Below are positions 20,065 to 30,851 of a stretch of 59,801 nt of DNA, in pieces. Below the pieces are notes generated by a model that was not told where the DNA came from, ran no database searches, and saw nothing but the letters and a program-made list of their open reading frames with translations. How positions within the stretch are numbered: position 1 is the first letter of the stretch; every line of letters begins with the position of its first letter. Source of the DNA: Xenorhabdus sp. IM139775 (GTDB lineage Bacteria; Pseudomonadota; Gammaproteobacteria; Enterobacterales; Enterobacteriaceae); the NCBI RefSeq assembly GCF_028598745.1, contig NZ_JAQRFK010000016.1, forward strand, positions 1-59,801, in the 5' to 3' direction. The translations under genes and the position numbers were made by a program.

Positions 20065-20649
20065 GTGGTAAAACGTGTGGTAAGCAGTGAAGTAGGCAAT
20101 AATCTACGACATTATATTTTCACGTTGTTGCTTGGGTTGGCGGTGCTGGTCACCGCTGGCTGCGGTTTTCACCTTCGGGGCACAACACAAGTACCAAAAG
20201 AACTTCAGACATTGCAATTAAGTTCCGGTGACCCTTATGGGCCCCTGGCACGGGCAGTCCGCCAGCAACTTCGTCTGAACAATGTCAAAATTGTTGAAAA
20301 TGGGGATGCCTCAGTACCTATCCTGAAACTGGTTGGCTCTGATGAAAACAAAGATACCGTTTCTGTTTTTCAGGATGGTAAATCGGCAGAACGTCTGTTG
20401 GTACTGAATGTTGATGCTCAGGTTCTGATGCCGGATGGCAGCATCTATCCATTGCAGGCGAGGGTTGATCGTTCTTTCTTCGATAACCCGTTGGAAGCAC
20501 TGGCAAAAGATGCAGAAAATGAACTGGTTCAACAGGAAATGCGCGAACAGGCGGCCAGTCAGCTTATGCGCCAGTTACTGACCGTTCATAGTGCAGAGCT
20601 CCTGAAAGCCGAAGAGAAACAAAAAGCGGCGGCTACACAGAAGCAATGA
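20065..20649 (+). CDS. lptE: LPS-assembly lipoprotein LptE
   Basis: Outer-membrane lipoprotein that plugs the LptD barrel and helps insert lipopolysaccharide. It has 194 residues (E. coli 193). The GTG start at 20065 follows a perfect AGGAGG at 8-nt spacing. The signal peptide ends in the lipobox LVTAGC, so the mature protein would start at Cys33. The N-terminal region before the hydrophobic core is longer than in E. coli. The tail is Lys/Glu/Ala rich. Its stop overlaps holA (ATGA). Confidence 0.94.
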   Translation: MVKRVVSSEVGNNLRHYIFTLLLGLAVLVTAGCGFHLRGTTQVPKELQTLQLSSGDPYGPLARAVRQQLRLNNVKIVENGDASVPILKLVGSDENKDTVSVFQDGKSAERLLVLNVDAQVLMPDGSIYPLQARVDRSFFDNPLEALAKDAENELVQQEMREQAASQLMRQLLTVHSAELLKAEEKQKAAATQKQ

Positions 20650-21677
20650 TCCGACTTTATCCTGAACAACTTCTCTCGCAGCTCAATGAAGGGCTGCGAG
20701 GCAGCTACTTGTTGTGGGGCAATGAACCCTTACTCTTGCAGGAAAGTCAGGACAGCATCCGCAAAGTGGCTGAACAGCATGGGTTTATGGAACATTTCAC
20801 CTTCGCATTGGATAACCATACCGATTGGGATGAAATCTTCAGTCTATGTCAGTCGCTTAGCCTGTTTGCCAGCCGTCAGTCCCTCAGCTTGCTGCTGCCG
20901 GAAAATGGTCTCAATGCCGCAATGGCAGAACGGCTGACCAAACTGTCGGCGTTGCTGCATACTGATATCTTGCTGATATTACGTGGGCACAAGCTCACTA
21001 AAGCACAGGAAAATAGCCCGTGGTTCAAAGCGATTGGGCAAAATGGCGTCTACATCAGTTGCCTGACACCTGAGCAGAATCGCCTGCCACAATGGGTGGC
21101 ACAACGTGCCAAAAGTAGGGGGCTACTACTGGAGAACGAAGCCAATCAACTCCTGTGCTATTGCTATGAAGGTAACTTATTGGCACTGGCCCAGGCCCTG
21201 GAACGTCTTTCCCTGCTCTATCCCGATAATCGATTGACACTTCCTCGCGTAGAAGAAGCTGTCAGCGATGCGGCTCACTTTTCCCCCTATCATTGGATTG
21301 ATGCTTTACTGGCAGGAAAAATAAAGCGGGCATGGCATATATTGAAACAACTTCGGCAAGAAGATACCGAGGCGGTCATTCTGCTGCGTACCGTACAGCG
21401 GGAGCTAATGCTGCTGCTGATACTTAAGCGTCAATGCACCACTGTCCCGTTGAAGACTTTATTTGATCAACACAAGATTTGGCAAAATCGCCGGGCATTG
21501 CTGTCAACCGCATTACAGCGTCTGTCACAGCGAGAACTGCAATCTGCCATCCACTTGTTGACCCAGATGGAACTGCGTGTCAAACAGGATTATAGCCAAT
21601 CCATTTGGGCTGACCTGGAAACGCTTTCCATGTTGTTATGCGGAAAATCATTACCAGAGAGTTTCCTGAATGCCTGA
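20646..21677 (+). CDS. holA: DNA polymerase III delta subunit
   Basis: Delta subunit of the clamp loader, which opens the beta clamp. It has 343 residues, the E. coli length. The N-terminal AAA-like domain has the hydrophobic clamp-binding segment ([15 protein letters not shown]) and no Walker motif, as usual for delta. The C-terminal helical collar lies at residues about 210-340. ATG 20646 overlaps the lptE stop, and nadD overlaps its 3' end by 8 bp. Confidence 0.95.
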   Translation: MIRLYPEQLLSQLNEGLRGSYLLWGNEPLLLQESQDSIRKVAEQHGFMEHFTFALDNHTDWDEIFSLCQSLSLFASRQSLSLLLPENGLNAAMAERLTKLSALLHTDILLILRGHKLTKAQENSPWFKAIGQNGVYISCLTPEQNRLPQWVAQRAKSRGLLLENEANQLLCYCYEGNLLALAQALERLSLLYPDNRLTLPRVEEAVSDAAHFSPYHWIDALLAGKIKRAWHILKQLRQEDTEAVILLRTVQRELMLLLILKRQCTTVPLKTLFDQHKIWQNRRALLSTALQRLSQRELQSAIHLLTQMELRVKQDYSQSIWADLETLSMLLCGKSLPESFLNA

Positions 21678-22374
21678 CCCTATTGATTCCAAGATCAACG
21701 CCCAAAATATTCACTCAGCGAATACGGCTTCTCCGGTTATTCAGGCGCTATTCGGTGGTACATTCGATCCCATCCATTACGGTCATTTGCGCCCTGTGGA
21801 AGCCTTGGCCCAATTAGTGGGGCTTAAACAGGTTATCTTACTGCCTAATCACGTTCCTCCGCACCGCCCCCAACCAGAGGCGAGTGCCCGGCAACGCCTG
21901 GAAATGGTGCGTCTGGCGGTACAGAATAACCCCCTGTTTACTGTTGATACCCGTGAGCTGGAACGGCAATCCCCCTCTTACACAGTAGAAACACTGAAAT
22001 CCTTCCGTCAGGAAATCGGTGAGCAACACTCGCTGGCGTTCATCATTGGGCAAGACTCATTACAAACTCTCCATACTTGGTATCAATGGGAAAAACTGCT
22101 CGATATTTGTCATCTGTTGGTCTGCTCCCGTCCCGGTTATCAAAGCCGACTTTCGGCTCCGGGGATGCAAACATGGTTTGAAAAGCACCAAATAAGCACA
22201 CCATCCCTATTGAGCCAAAAGCCACACGGTTATATTTATCTGGCAGCCACGCCGTTATTAAACATTTCAGCGACCGATATTCGCCAGCGTCACCAGCACG
22301 GGATAAGCTGCGATGATTTGCTTCCCCCATCGATACAAAATTATATCGATTCACAGGGGCTATATAAGAAATAA
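21670..22374 (+). CDS. nadD: Nicotinate-mononucleotide adenylyltransferase
   Basis: Cytoplasmic NAD-synthesis enzyme joining nicotinate mononucleotide and ATP. The nucleotidyltransferase motif [11 protein letters not shown] lies at residues 29-39, and the second motif NISATDIR is near the C-terminus. It has 234 residues against 213 in E. coli. The extra length is an N-terminal stretch of about 24 residues, so a later start is possible, though no better ATG exists before the catalytic motif. ATG 21670 overlaps holA. Confidence 0.93.
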   Translation: MPDPIDSKINAQNIHSANTASPVIQALFGGTFDPIHYGHLRPVEALAQLVGLKQVILLPNHVPPHRPQPEASARQRLEMVRLAVQNNPLFTVDTRELERQSPSYTVETLKSFRQEIGEQHSLAFIIGQDSLQTLHTWYQWEKLLDICHLLVCSRPGYQSRLSAPGMQTWFEKHQISTPSLLSQKPHGYIYLAATPLLNISATDIRQRHQHGISCDDLLPPSIQNYIDSQGLYKK

Positions 22375-22478
22375 CGAAACCATGTGGTGAATTGCAGCTA
22401 ACCCGCTTACTTTTATAGAGATTGGCATGCTATTATTCTGCGTTACTTAACCAATTTGATGAAATAAAGGTGATCCTT

Positions 22479-22796
22479 TTGCAAGGCACAGAACTACAAC
22501 AATTTGTTATTGATAAACTTGAAAATTCCAAAGCACAAGATATTGTTTCTATAGATGTTCGTGGCAAATCCAGCATTACTGACTGCATGGTCATCTGCAC
22601 CGGAACATCAAGCCGTCACCTGATGTCTGTGGCAGATAATCTGGTGGATGACTGCCGCGAAGCCGGCATCATGCCTTTGGGTGTTGAAGGGCAAGGCATT
22701 TCAGACTGGATAGTCGTCGATCTTGGCGAAATCATGGTTCATGTTATGCAAGAAGACAGCCGCCGTATGTACGAACTGGAAAAACTCTGGAGCTGA
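22479..22796 (+). CDS. rsfS: Ribosomal silencing factor RsfS
   Basis: Binds ribosomal protein uL14 and blocks subunit joining under nutrient limitation. I choose the TTG at 22479, because AAGGTGA sits 5-6 nt upstream and this gives MQGTELQQ and exactly 105 residues, as in E. coli. An upstream in-frame ATG at 22422 adds 19 unconserved residues. Conserved segments are [18 protein letters not shown] and [14 protein letters not shown]. rlmH starts 2 bp after its stop. Confidence 0.92.
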   Translation: MQGTELQQFVIDKLENSKAQDIVSIDVRGKSSITDCMVICTGTSSRHLMSVADNLVDDCREAGIMPLGVEGQGISDWIVVDLGEIMVHVMQEDSRRMYELEKLWS

Positions 22797-22798
22797 GT

Positions 22799-23269
22799 TT
22801 GAAGTTACAACTGGTCGCTGTAGGAACAAAAATGCCGGACTGGGTACAGACCGGCTTCATGGATTATTTGCATCGTTTTCCCAAGGATATGCCTTTTGAG
22901 CTGATTGAAATTCCAGCGGGAAAACGGGGCAAAAATGCTGATATCAAGCGCATTCTGGAAAAAGAAGGCGAACAGATGCTCGCTGCTGTTGGTAAAGGCA
23001 ATCGTATTGTGACACTGGATATTCCCGGTTCTCGTTGGGATACCCCGCAATTGGCACAACAGCTTGAACGCTGGAAGCTGGATGGCAGGAATGTCAGTCT
23101 GTTAATTGGTGGCCCTGAAGGCCTGTCTCCTGCCTGCAAAGCAGCCGCGGAACAAAGCTGGTCACTTTCCCCCTTAACCCTGCCACATCCTCTTGTGCGG
23201 GTTCTGGTTGCAGAGAGCCTTTATCGAGCATGGAGCATTACGACTAACCACCCTTATCATCGGGAATAA
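22799..23269 (+). CDS. rlmH: 23S rRNA pseudouridine-1915 N3-methyltransferase RlmH
   Basis: SPOUT-class methyltransferase acting on helix 69 of 23S rRNA in assembled 70S ribosomes. It has 156 residues (E. coli 155). The SAM-binding knot motif [13 protein letters not shown] is at residues about 101-113, and the C-terminal [20 protein letters not shown] is conserved. The start is TTG at 22799, giving [20 protein letters not shown]. It follows rsfS directly, and mrdA starts 18 bp downstream. Confidence 0.95.
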   Translation: MKLQLVAVGTKMPDWVQTGFMDYLHRFPKDMPFELIEIPAGKRGKNADIKRILEKEGEQMLAAVGKGNRIVTLDIPGSRWDTPQLAQQLERWKLDGRNVSLLIGGPEGLSPACKAAAEQSWSLSPLTLPHPLVRVLVAESLYRAWSITTNHPYHRE

Positions 23270-23287
23270 ATTGGGTAATCTGACACC

Positions 23288-25165
23288 GTGAATTCTGGCA
23301 ATGGGATGAAGAATCAACGAACCCCTTTTCGCGATCATTCGGCTGAATCGGCCTTATTCATACGCCGCGCACTCGTGGCGTTTATCGGTATTATTATTTT
23401 AACCGGTATCCTGATTGCCAATCTCTATAATCTCCAGATTACACGCCATGAAGATTACCAGACCCGATCGAATGGAAATCGCATTAAGCTCGTTCCCATA
23501 GCGCCAAGCAGGGGCATCATTTATGACCGTAATGGCACACCGCTGGCAACTAACCGAACCATTTATCAGTTAGAAATTGAGCCACAAAAAGTTGCTGACC
23601 TTAATAAAACACTCAATGAACTGCGCTCTGTCGTTGGGCTTACCGATGAAGATATCGAAACCTTCCAAAAAGAGCGTCAACGCGCACGTCGTTTTACCTC
23701 CATTCCCCTGAAAACATCATTGAACTCAGTTCAGGTTGCCCGATTCTCCGTCAATCAATATCGCTTTACAGGGCTGGAAATCAAGGGCTACCAACGTCGC
23801 TATTATCCTTATGGCTCCGCCCTCACCCATGTGATCGGCTACGTTGCCAAAATCAACGATAAGGACATAGAAGGACTGGAAAAGGAAGGTATTCTTCCCG
23901 ACTATTCAGCCACCCATGATATCGGGAAACTGGGCATTGAACGTTATTATGAATCCACCCTGCATGGCAAACCCGGTTATGAAGAAGTCGAAGTCAACAA
24001 CCGGGGTAAAGTGATCCGCCAACTGCATGAACAGCCGCCGCAGGCTGGCAAAGATATTTACCTGTCAATCGATTTAGAACTGCAAACCTATATTGAAGAG
24101 ATACTGACAACCAGCCGTGCCGGTGTCGTTGTTACCGATCCCCGTACCGGGGAAGTGTTGGCGATGGTGTCCAACCCCAGTTACGATCCGAATCTGTTTG
24201 TCGATGGCATTTCGAGCAAGGATTATAAATCCCTGCTCAATGACCCCGATCGCCCCTTAATTAACCGGGCCACACAAGGGGCTTATCCACCCGCATCAAC
24301 AGTGAAACCGTTTATTGCCGTTGCCGCCCTCAGCAGTGATGTGATTACCAAGAACACCACGACCAATAATCCCGGTTGGTGGCAACTGCCGGGCTCAGAG
24401 AAACGTTACCGTGACTGGAAACGCTGGGGGCATGGCAAGCTGAATGTCCATAAAGCCATTGTCGAATCAGCGGATACTTTTTTCTATCAACTCGCCTATG
24501 ATATGGGTATCGATAGACTGTCTGAATGGATGACAAAATTTGGCTACGGTAAGCCTACGGGCATTGATTTGAAAGAAGAAAATGTCGGCAATATGCCTAA
24601 CCGTGAATGGAAACTCAAGCGCTATAAAAAACCGTGGTATCAGGGTGATACGATTTCCGTTGGTATCGGCCAGGGATACTGGACGGCAACGCCTATGCAG
24701 ATGGTTAAGGCCCTGATGATCTTGATTAATAATGGTGAAGTGAAAACACCGCATTTCTTGATGAATACCCGCACCAATGGCGAAATGCAACCTTACCAGT
24801 CTCCGGTCAGCGAACCTATCGGGGATATTCATTCTGGATATTGGGAAATTGCTAAAGATGGCATGTATGGGGTGGCCAATGCCCCAAATGGCACAGCCCG
24901 CCGATCCTTTGCCGGTACGCCCTATAAAGCAGCCGTTAAATCAGGGACTGCTCAGGTCTTCAGTTATGAAACCTACAATGCGAGCAAACTTGCTGAACAC
25001 CTGCGTGATCACAAATTGATGATTGCCTTTGCACCCTACGACAACCCGACAGTTGCCGTTTCTATCATTCTTGAAAATGGGGGGGCTGGGCCGCCTGTCG
25101 GCACTATCGTTCGTCAAATTCTGGATCATATTTTACTTAGATCTACCAGAACAGAAGCTAATTGA
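23288..25165 (+). CDS. mrdA: Penicillin-binding protein 2 (elongasome transpeptidase)
   Basis: Inner-membrane transpeptidase that works with RodA in cell elongation. One membrane helix lies near residues 25-48, then pedestal and transpeptidase domains. Active-site motifs are SxxK at 337-340 (STVK), SAD in place of SxN, and KSG in place of KTG, the last two normal for PBP2. The residue before the nucleophile is Ala (PPAST), where E. coli has Gly. Start options are GTG 23288 and ATG 23306 (MKNQRTPF); the ATG matches the E. coli N-terminus more closely. mrdB follows immediately. Confidence 0.95.
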   Translation: MNSGNGMKNQRTPFRDHSAESALFIRRALVAFIGIIILTGILIANLYNLQITRHEDYQTRSNGNRIKLVPIAPSRGIIYDRNGTPLATNRTIYQLEIEPQKVADLNKTLNELRSVVGLTDEDIETFQKERQRARRFTSIPLKTSLNSVQVARFSVNQYRFTGLEIKGYQRRYYPYGSALTHVIGYVAKINDKDIEGLEKEGILPDYSATHDIGKLGIERYYESTLHGKPGYEEVEVNNRGKVIRQLHEQPPQAGKDIYLSIDLELQTYIEEILTTSRAGVVVTDPRTGEVLAMVSNPSYDPNLFVDGISSKDYKSLLNDPDRPLINRATQGAYPPASTVKPFIAVAALSSDVITKNTTTNNPGWWQLPGSEKRYRDWKRWGHGKLNVHKAIVESADTFFYQLAYDMGIDRLSEWMTKFGYGKPTGIDLKEENVGNMPNREWKLKRYKKPWYQGDTISVGIGQGYWTATPMQMVKALMILINNGEVKTPHFLMNTRTNGEMQPYQSPVSEPIGDIHSGYWEIAKDGMYGVANAPNGTARRSFAGTPYKAAVKSGTAQVFSYETYNASKLAEHLRDHKLMIAFAPYDNPTVAVSIILENGGAGPPVGTIVRQILDHILLRSTRTEAN

Positions 25166-25173
25166 GTGACATC

Positions 25174-26286
25174 ATGACAGACTCATCAAACAAGGTTCCT
25201 TTTTGGACCCGGCTACATATCGATATTCCATTACTGTTATGCGTGATGGCATTGCTGGCCTACAGTCTTTTCATTATGTGGAGTGCCAGCGGGCAAGATA
25301 TTGATATGATGGAGCGTAAAATAGGACAGGTTATCATGGGTCTTATCGTGATGATCGTCTTCGCTCAGATCCCGCCACGTATATACGAAAATTGGGCACC
25401 TTATCTCTATATTGCCTGTGTCATTCTGCTCATCTTTGTCGATGTTTTCGGGCAGATTAGTAAGGGGGCACAACGTTGGCTGGATCTGGGTATTGTGCGC
25501 TTCCAACCATCAGAAATTGCCAAAATCGCCGTCCCCTTGATGGTCGCGCGCTTTATGAATCGGGATCTCTGCCCACCTTCACTGAAAAATACCGGCATTG
25601 CACTGGTTTTAACCTTTGTCCCTACGCTCTTGGTCGCAGCGCAACCCGATTTAGGCACATCGATTCTGATTGCCGCGTCTGGGATCTTTATCCTGTTTTT
25701 AGCGGGAATGAATTGGAAGCTCATTGGCGTTGCCGTGTTACTGCTTGCCTGTTTTATCCCAATATTATGGTTTTTCCTGATGCACGATTACCAGCGTGCC
25801 CGCGTTATGATGCTATTGGATCCAGAAAGTGATCCATTAGGCAAAGGCTACCATATCATTCAGTCCAAAATTGCCATTGGCTCAGGGGGAATATTTGGCA
25901 AAGGTTGGCTACAAGGCACCCAATCACAGTTAGAATTCCTGCCGGAGCGCCATACCGACTTTATTTTCGCTGTTCTGTCTGAAGAGTTAGGGTTAATTGG
26001 CGTCCTTGTGTTGCTCGGACTCTACTTGCTGGTCATTGTGCGGGGTTTGTTTATTGCAACCAAGGCACAAAATACCTTTGGCCGAGTGATGGTCGGCGGA
26101 TTGATACTGATTTTCTTTGTCTATATTTTTGTCAATATCGGCATGGTCAGCGGTATCCTGCCAGTAGTCGGTGTTCCCCTGCCGTTGATCAGCTATGGGG
26201 GGTCAGCATTAATTGTCCTGATGGCGGGGTTCGGCATTATTATGTCGATACATACGCATCGTAAGTTATTGTCCAAAAGTTTATGA
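25174..26286 (+). CDS. mrdB: RodA, elongasome peptidoglycan glycosyltransferase
   Basis: SEDS-family inner-membrane glycan polymerase, partner of PBP2 in rod-shape maintenance. ATG 25174 gives 370 residues, equal to E. coli RodA ([11 protein letters not shown]). An in-frame TTG at 25162 overlaps the mrdA stop but is less likely. About ten membrane segments are present. Conserved SEDS features include [18 protein letters not shown], and [18 protein letters not shown] with its catalytic-loop Asp. rlpA begins 12 bp later. Confidence 0.95.
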   Translation: MTDSSNKVPFWTRLHIDIPLLLCVMALLAYSLFIMWSASGQDIDMMERKIGQVIMGLIVMIVFAQIPPRIYENWAPYLYIACVILLIFVDVFGQISKGAQRWLDLGIVRFQPSEIAKIAVPLMVARFMNRDLCPPSLKNTGIALVLTFVPTLLVAAQPDLGTSILIAASGIFILFLAGMNWKLIGVAVLLLACFIPILWFFLMHDYQRARVMMLLDPESDPLGKGYHIIQSKIAIGSGGIFGKGWLQGTQSQLEFLPERHTDFIFAVLSEELGLIGVLVLLGLYLLVIVRGLFIATKAQNTFGRVMVGGLILIFFVYIFVNIGMVSGILPVVGVPLPLISYGGSALIVLMAGFGIIMSIHTHRKLLSKSL

Positions 26287-26298
26287 GGAAGAAGTTTC

Positions 26299-27258
26299 AT
26301 GCGTCAACAGTGGCTTATACTTAGCGTCGTAGCAGTATTGATATCAGGCTGTACTATAACCGATAACGATCGGACATCTTCCCTTCCCCCAGTACCAACG
26401 CGTGATGTTTTGGGTGCTGAACCGCAATATGAACCTTATCACCCCAGCGCTAATCAAGACTATCAGCGGGATGGGCAAACCTATCACATCGTGCAAGATC
26501 TTGCCCACTTTACCCAAACAGGTTATGCCAGTCGATTCGGTGAAGAATCCAACGGAAAATTAACCGCGATTGGTGAACGGGCCAATCCCTACGCTTTAAC
26601 GGCAGCACACCCGACACTGCCTATTCCAAGCTATGTTCGTGTCACCAACTTAAGCAACGGGCGCATGATGATTGTTCGGGTCAATGATCGAGGCCCTTAC
26701 AATAAGCCGGGAAAAATCATTGAATTATCTCATGCGGCGGCAGAACGGCTCAATTTGATGCCGCAAAGCAAAGTGAAATTGGATGGTATTCTCGTTTCAC
26801 CTGATGGTTCACTTTCCGGTCTGGGCACAGAAGGATCGACAATTGTTAAGCAGAGTTTCGCGTTACCTGAAAGACCACAACTGGTTTCTCAAGCCCTAAC
26901 ACTTCCTGCTACGACAGGCAATGCTGCCGACGAAAATACAGTGAAGCAGCCACCGGCTGAACAAAGCCTGGCTGAAAATAAGACAGACCAGCCTGTTACG
27001 CCGCCTGTAACGACATCACCTGCGCCTGAATCAATCAACGGTTACATGGTGCAAGTCGGTGCCGTCAGCGTTGAACAAAAAGCCAAAGAATGGCAACAGT
27101 CATTGAGCCAGCGCTTTAATGTGCAAGGGCGTATTACCCAATTTGGTAGCGTCTATCGCGTCCAATTGGGGCCGCTCAATAGCCGCCAGCAAGCGCTGGA
27201 GCTACAGAAAAAACTCACGGATCAGATGCAGCAATCCTCTTTTATTGTTGCCCCCTGA
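26299..27258 (+). CDS. rlpA: Septal-ring lipoprotein RlpA
   Basis: Outer-membrane lipoprotein of the rare lipoprotein A family, 319 residues. The signal peptide ends in lipobox LISGC (Cys19). A double-psi beta-barrel domain lies at residues about 75-165 (GYASRFGEESNGKLTA and RVNDRGPY). A Pro/Thr/Glu-rich linker and a C-terminal SPOR domain (residues about 245-318), which binds denuded glycan at the septum, follow. Some homologues are lytic transglycosylases. It sits between mrdB and dacA as in E. coli. Confidence 0.94.
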   Translation: MRQQWLILSVVAVLISGCTITDNDRTSSLPPVPTRDVLGAEPQYEPYHPSANQDYQRDGQTYHIVQDLAHFTQTGYASRFGEESNGKLTAIGERANPYALTAAHPTLPIPSYVRVTNLSNGRMMIVRVNDRGPYNKPGKIIELSHAAAERLNLMPQSKVKLDGILVSPDGSLSGLGTEGSTIVKQSFALPERPQLVSQALTLPATTGNAADENTVKQPPAEQSLAENKTDQPVTPPVTTSPAPESINGYMVQVGAVSVEQKAKEWQQSLSQRFNVQGRITQFGSVYRVQLGPLNSRQQALELQKKLTDQMQQSSFIVAP

Positions 27259-27279
27259 TTTGTGAAACTTAATCGCGAT

Positions 27280-27311
27280 AATAAATAGCATCATCAATAA
27301 ATAGCATCATC
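27280..27311. repeat. Tandem 16-bp duplication in the rlpA-dacA gap
   Basis: AATAAATAGCATCATC occurs twice back to back (27280-27295 and 27296-27311). It looks like a slippage duplication without coding content. Confidence 0.85.
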
Positions 27312-27350
27312 GCCTGCTGGCATTAACGTATTTCATTCCTGCCAGCAGGC
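27312..27350. repeat. 11-bp inverted repeat after rlpA
   Basis: GCCTGCTGGCA (27312-27322) and TGCCAGCAGGC (27340-27350) form a strong stem with a 17-nt loop. No T-run follows on the + strand, so it is a weak candidate for an intrinsic terminator and may act as a 3'-end stabiliser. It separates the rlpA operon from dacA. Confidence 0.6.
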
Positions 27351-27456
27351 AGATAAAATCGGCTTCATCCTATTTTGTTTAATGTCAGCTTTTTTTTCAT
27401 TTGTTATTATATCGTCTACTATCAATCCTTCTCTCACGGATGTTATCTAATCAATC

Positions 27457-28665
27457 ATGAAATACATAGTTACTTCCCGTTTTATTAAAAGTGCCACTTT
27501 CGGCATTGCCTTGGCTGCCAGCATTTCTGCATCTGCCAACGCGGATGATAATTTCAAGACCATGATCCCCGGTGTACCAGAGCTGGATTCAGAGGCCTAT
27601 ATTCTGATTGATTACAATTCAGGAAAGGTGTTAGCTGAAAAGAATGCGGATATCCGCCGCGATCCCGCCAGTTTGACCAAAATGATGACCAGCTATGTGA
27701 TTGGTCAGGCCATCAAATCAGGAAAAATCGGCCCTAATGATATCGTTACCGTTGGTAAAGATGCTTGGGCAACGGGTAATCCGATCTTTAAAGGCTCATC
27801 CTTGATGTTTTTAAAACCGGGTGACCAAGTGTCTGTCGCGATGCTCTCCCGCGGTATCAATTTACAATCCGGCAACGACGCTTGTGTCGCCATGGCAGAC
27901 TTTGTGGCAGGCAGTCAAGATGCCTTCGTCAACTTGATGAATCAATATGTGCAAAGTTTAGGACTGAAAAATACCCATTTTCAAACCGTTCATGGTCTGG
28001 ATGCCAACGGTCAATACAGCTCTGCCCATGATATGGCGCTGATTGGACAGGCTTTAATCCGCGATGTTCCGGATGAATACGCTATTTACAAAGAAAAAGA
28101 GTTTACTTACAACAATATTCGTCAGCCTAATCGTAATGGTTTGCTCTGGGATCAGAGCCTGAAAGTTGACGGTATTAAAACAGGCCACACCAGCGGGGCG
28201 GGATATAACCTTGTTGCTTCTGCGACCGAAGGCAATATGCGCCTGATTTCTGCTGTGATGGGCAGTCCAACTTTCAAGGGACGTGAAACGGACAGCAAAA
28301 AATTACTGACATGGGGCTTCCGTTTCTTCGAAACAGTTTCACCACTGCAAGTCGGTGAAGAATTTGCGTCAGAACCTATCTGGTTTGGTGATACGGATAA
28401 GGTTCAACTGGGCGTTGACAAAAATGTTTACCTAACGATCCCCCGTGGCCGTTTGAAAGATCTGAAAGCCAGCTATGTATTGGATAATACCGAACTACAT
28501 GCCCCACTGGCTAAAAACCAAGTTGTTGGAACCATCAATTTCCAGCTTGATGGTAAAACCATCGAACAACGTCCATTGGTTGTAACGCAGGAAGTTAAAG
28601 AAGGTGGCTTTTTCAGCCGCATAATCGATTATATCCGACTGATGTTCCACCACTGGTTCGGTTAA
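27457..28665 (+). CDS. dacA: D-alanyl-D-alanine carboxypeptidase (PBP5)
   Basis: Periplasmic carboxypeptidase removing terminal D-Ala from peptidoglycan pentapeptides. It has 402 residues (E. coli 403). A signal peptide (cleavage near ASANA|DD, residue 29) precedes the catalytic motifs SLTK at 72-75, SGN at 138-140 and KTG at 241-243. The beta-rich C-terminal domain ends in an amphipathic membrane anchor ([19 protein letters not shown]). Confidence 0.97.
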   Translation: MKYIVTSRFIKSATFGIALAASISASANADDNFKTMIPGVPELDSEAYILIDYNSGKVLAEKNADIRRDPASLTKMMTSYVIGQAIKSGKIGPNDIVTVGKDAWATGNPIFKGSSLMFLKPGDQVSVAMLSRGINLQSGNDACVAMADFVAGSQDAFVNLMNQYVQSLGLKNTHFQTVHGLDANGQYSSAHDMALIGQALIRDVPDEYAIYKEKEFTYNNIRQPNRNGLLWDQSLKVDGIKTGHTSGAGYNLVASATEGNMRLISAVMGSPTFKGRETDSKKLLTWGFRFFETVSPLQVGEEFASEPIWFGDTDKVQLGVDKNVYLTIPRGRLKDLKASYVLDNTELHAPLAKNQVVGTINFQLDGKTIEQRPLVVTQEVKEGGFFSRIIDYIRLMFHHWFG

Positions 28666-28778
28666 TCGATTGAAAGCTAGGTATTCAGCTTTATATTAAT
28701 TAAACATCATTAGAAAATTATCACGCCACGGCCAATCAATCGTCATGATGCCGTGGCAAATCTATTTTAGGAACGCCC

Positions 28779-29042
28779 ATGAAAACGAAATTAAATGAAC
28801 TCCTTGAGTTCCCCTGCTCATTCACCTACAAAATAATGGGCTTGGCTCAACCTGAGCTGGTGGATCAAGTTATTGAAGTCGTTCAGCGCCATGCACCGGG
28901 CGATTACTCTCCAGTGGTGAAACCAAGCAGCAAAGGTAACTACCATTCCGTCTCCATTACCATTAATGCGACTCATATTGAGCAAGTTGAAACGCTGTAC
29001 GAAGAGTTAGGTAATCTGGAACTGGTACGCGTTGTACTGTAA
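28779..29042 (+). CDS. ybeD: YbeD, DUF493 ACT-like small protein
   Basis: An 87-residue protein, the E. coli length, with a ferredoxin-like ACT-type fold (DUF493). Its function is not established; a regulatory role is suggested by the fold. A well-spaced AGGAA precedes ATG 28779. Position after dacA is conserved. The stop codon lies inside the start of a short tandem repeat. Confidence 0.94.
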   Translation: MKTKLNELLEFPCSFTYKIMGLAQPELVDQVIEVVQRHAPGDYSPVVKPSSKGNYHSVSITINATHIEQVETLYEELGNLELVRVVL

Positions 29043-29069
29043 TGTTGAACTGTAATGTTGAACTGTAAT
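29037..29069. repeat. Tandem 13-bp repeat at the ybeD 3' end
   Basis: CTGTAATGTTGAA is repeated twice plus a partial third copy. The first copy contains the ybeD stop codon (TAA, 29040-29042). Each copy restores a stop, so expansion would not alter the protein. Confidence 0.85.
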
Positions 29070-29223
29070 TGTGTTTACTGTCTTAACACGTATTACGATT
29101 TTGGCACCATGCTTGGCACCCTGCGCTGATCGACAAATCAGCGCATTAATCAGTGAAAAAAAACAAACAAGTAAATAGCCGCAAAGTGGCAGGAAAAGGG
29201 ACGGATACAACGCAATCGTTCAC

Positions 29224-30684
29224 TCAAAAACGCCAAAACGCTTTTGAGCATAAAATCAATATTGGGTAAATTTCCAGCCTTCCCAATAGCATAGCTGCGC
29301 ACATCATCCATTTTGCTATCGGGTCAAGATCACCGAAGCCTTGTGCCGTCACACCATAGCCTATCCCCATGTTATTGATGCAAGCCGCAGCGGTGGCAAA
29401 TGACGTCATAAAATCATAACCGAGCAAGTTCAAGGCCCAGATAAAGAAACAGCTAAAAAAGACATAGAGGAAGAAGAAGCCCCAAACAGAACGCAGCACT
29501 CTTTCCTGAACCACCGATTTGCCAACTTTAATCGTTGAGATGGCATTTGGGTGAATGAGCTGGTTAATTTCACTGACACTCTGTTTTGTCAGGATCATAA
29601 AGCGCAGGGCTTTAATGCCCCCACACGTTGACCCCACGCAGCCACCAAAAAAGCTCACGCCCAACAGCAGCAATACCGTATGGGGAGGCCACTGGGCGTA
29701 ATCAGAGATCGACAAACCATTATCCGTCATCATGGAACTGGTCATGAAAAAGCCGTGAACAAAGGCTTCTTTCACGCCATACATGCCGGAACGGTATAAT
29801 TCTATCCAGATAATGGCGACTATCGCCGCCAGTACCAGTAAGAAAAATTGCAGTTCAGCATTTTTTAGCAATGGTTTTAAACTCCTGCGCGTCAAAGCAA
29901 CAAAATAGAGCGCAAAGTTGACCGCTGACAATACCGAAAAAATGCCCCCCACCATTTCAATGGCCGCGCTGTCATAATAACCGAGGCTTTCATTGCGGGT
30001 AGAAAATCCTCCTAGGGAAACCGTTGAGATCCCATGACAGACAGCATCAAACCACGACATTCCTGCCGCCCAGAAACTGGCTGAACATAGCCCTCCCAAC
30101 AACAGGTATACTACCCACAGACTTTTGGCACTGTCTGCAAGCCGTGGGGATAATCGTTCTTCTTTGAAGGGGCCTGGCATTTCTGATTGATAAAGTTTGG
30201 CACCACCAATTCCCAGTAAAGGCAAGATAGCAACGGCAAGCACGATGACACCCAGTCCGCCGATAAAATTGAGTTGGGCACGATAGTAGAGCACGGAATT
30301 GGGCAAGGCAGAGACATCATTCAATACCGTGGCACCTGTGGTCGTGATACCCGAAATGCCCTCAAACATCGCGTCCACCAGATTGATGTTTAAATTTTTA
30401 TCGAGCACAAAAGGCAGGGCACTGAGCAAAGAGAACAGCAACCAGAAGAGTACAATGATCAGAAATCCGTCCTGCGTACTGGGCTGTGCCTTGGTTTTAC
30501 GAGTAAAGTACCAGCCGACTCCCCCTGTCACCAAGCCAATGACAAATGTCTCAAAAAAGGCAAAAACACTTTTTTCTTTATAAAACAAAGCCACAGAAAT
30601 AGGCAGCAACATGGAGAGGCTGTAAAGGAGCACCAAAAAGCTACAAAGGTGCCCAACAATGATAAGTTGGTTTTTTTTGACCAT
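29224..30684 (-). CDS. Trk-type potassium uptake channel subunit (TrkH/TrkG family)
   Basis: Inner-membrane potassium-translocating subunit of a Trk system, 486 residues, which would need TrkA-type regulators elsewhere. Four pore-loop regions are visible: GISGITTTGATV, GISTVSLGGFST, SSMMTDNGLS and CINNMGIGYG. The third and fourth differ from my recollection of E. coli TrkH (STTAGFT and NNLGPGLG) and look closer to TrkG. The short N-terminal membrane pair resembles the family. E. coli has no trk gene between ybeD and lipB, so this is an insertion relative to that order. It reads opposite to both neighbours. Confidence 0.88.
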   Translation of the reverse strand: MVKKNQLIIVGHLCSFLVLLYSLSMLLPISVALFYKEKSVFAFFETFVIGLVTGGVGWYFTRKTKAQPSTQDGFLIIVLFWLLFSLLSALPFVLDKNLNINLVDAMFEGISGITTTGATVLNDVSALPNSVLYYRAQLNFIGGLGVIVLAVAILPLLGIGGAKLYQSEMPGPFKEERLSPRLADSAKSLWVVYLLLGGLCSASFWAAGMSWFDAVCHGISTVSLGGFSTRNESLGYYDSAAIEMVGGIFSVLSAVNFALYFVALTRRSLKPLLKNAELQFFLLVLAAIVAIIWIELYRSGMYGVKEAFVHGFFMTSSMMTDNGLSISDYAQWPPHTVLLLLGVSFFGGCVGSTCGGIKALRFMILTKQSVSEINQLIHPNAISTIKVGKSVVQERVLRSVWGFFFLYVFFSCFFIWALNLLGYDFMTSFATAAACINNMGIGYGVTAQGFGDLDPIAKWMMCAAMLLGRLEIYPILILCSKAFWRF

Positions 30685-30851
30685 CTGTTAGCTCAAACAG
30701 AGATTAAAGGGAAAATCATCAAGATATATAACCATGATAATATAAAATTAAAACATATTCGTCTAATTAACAATATTATTGCATTAAGGCATTCTCAAAC
30801 TGGTGGGAATCATTTTACGGCGTTATACTGACGGGCACTTTTTGTTAACGA

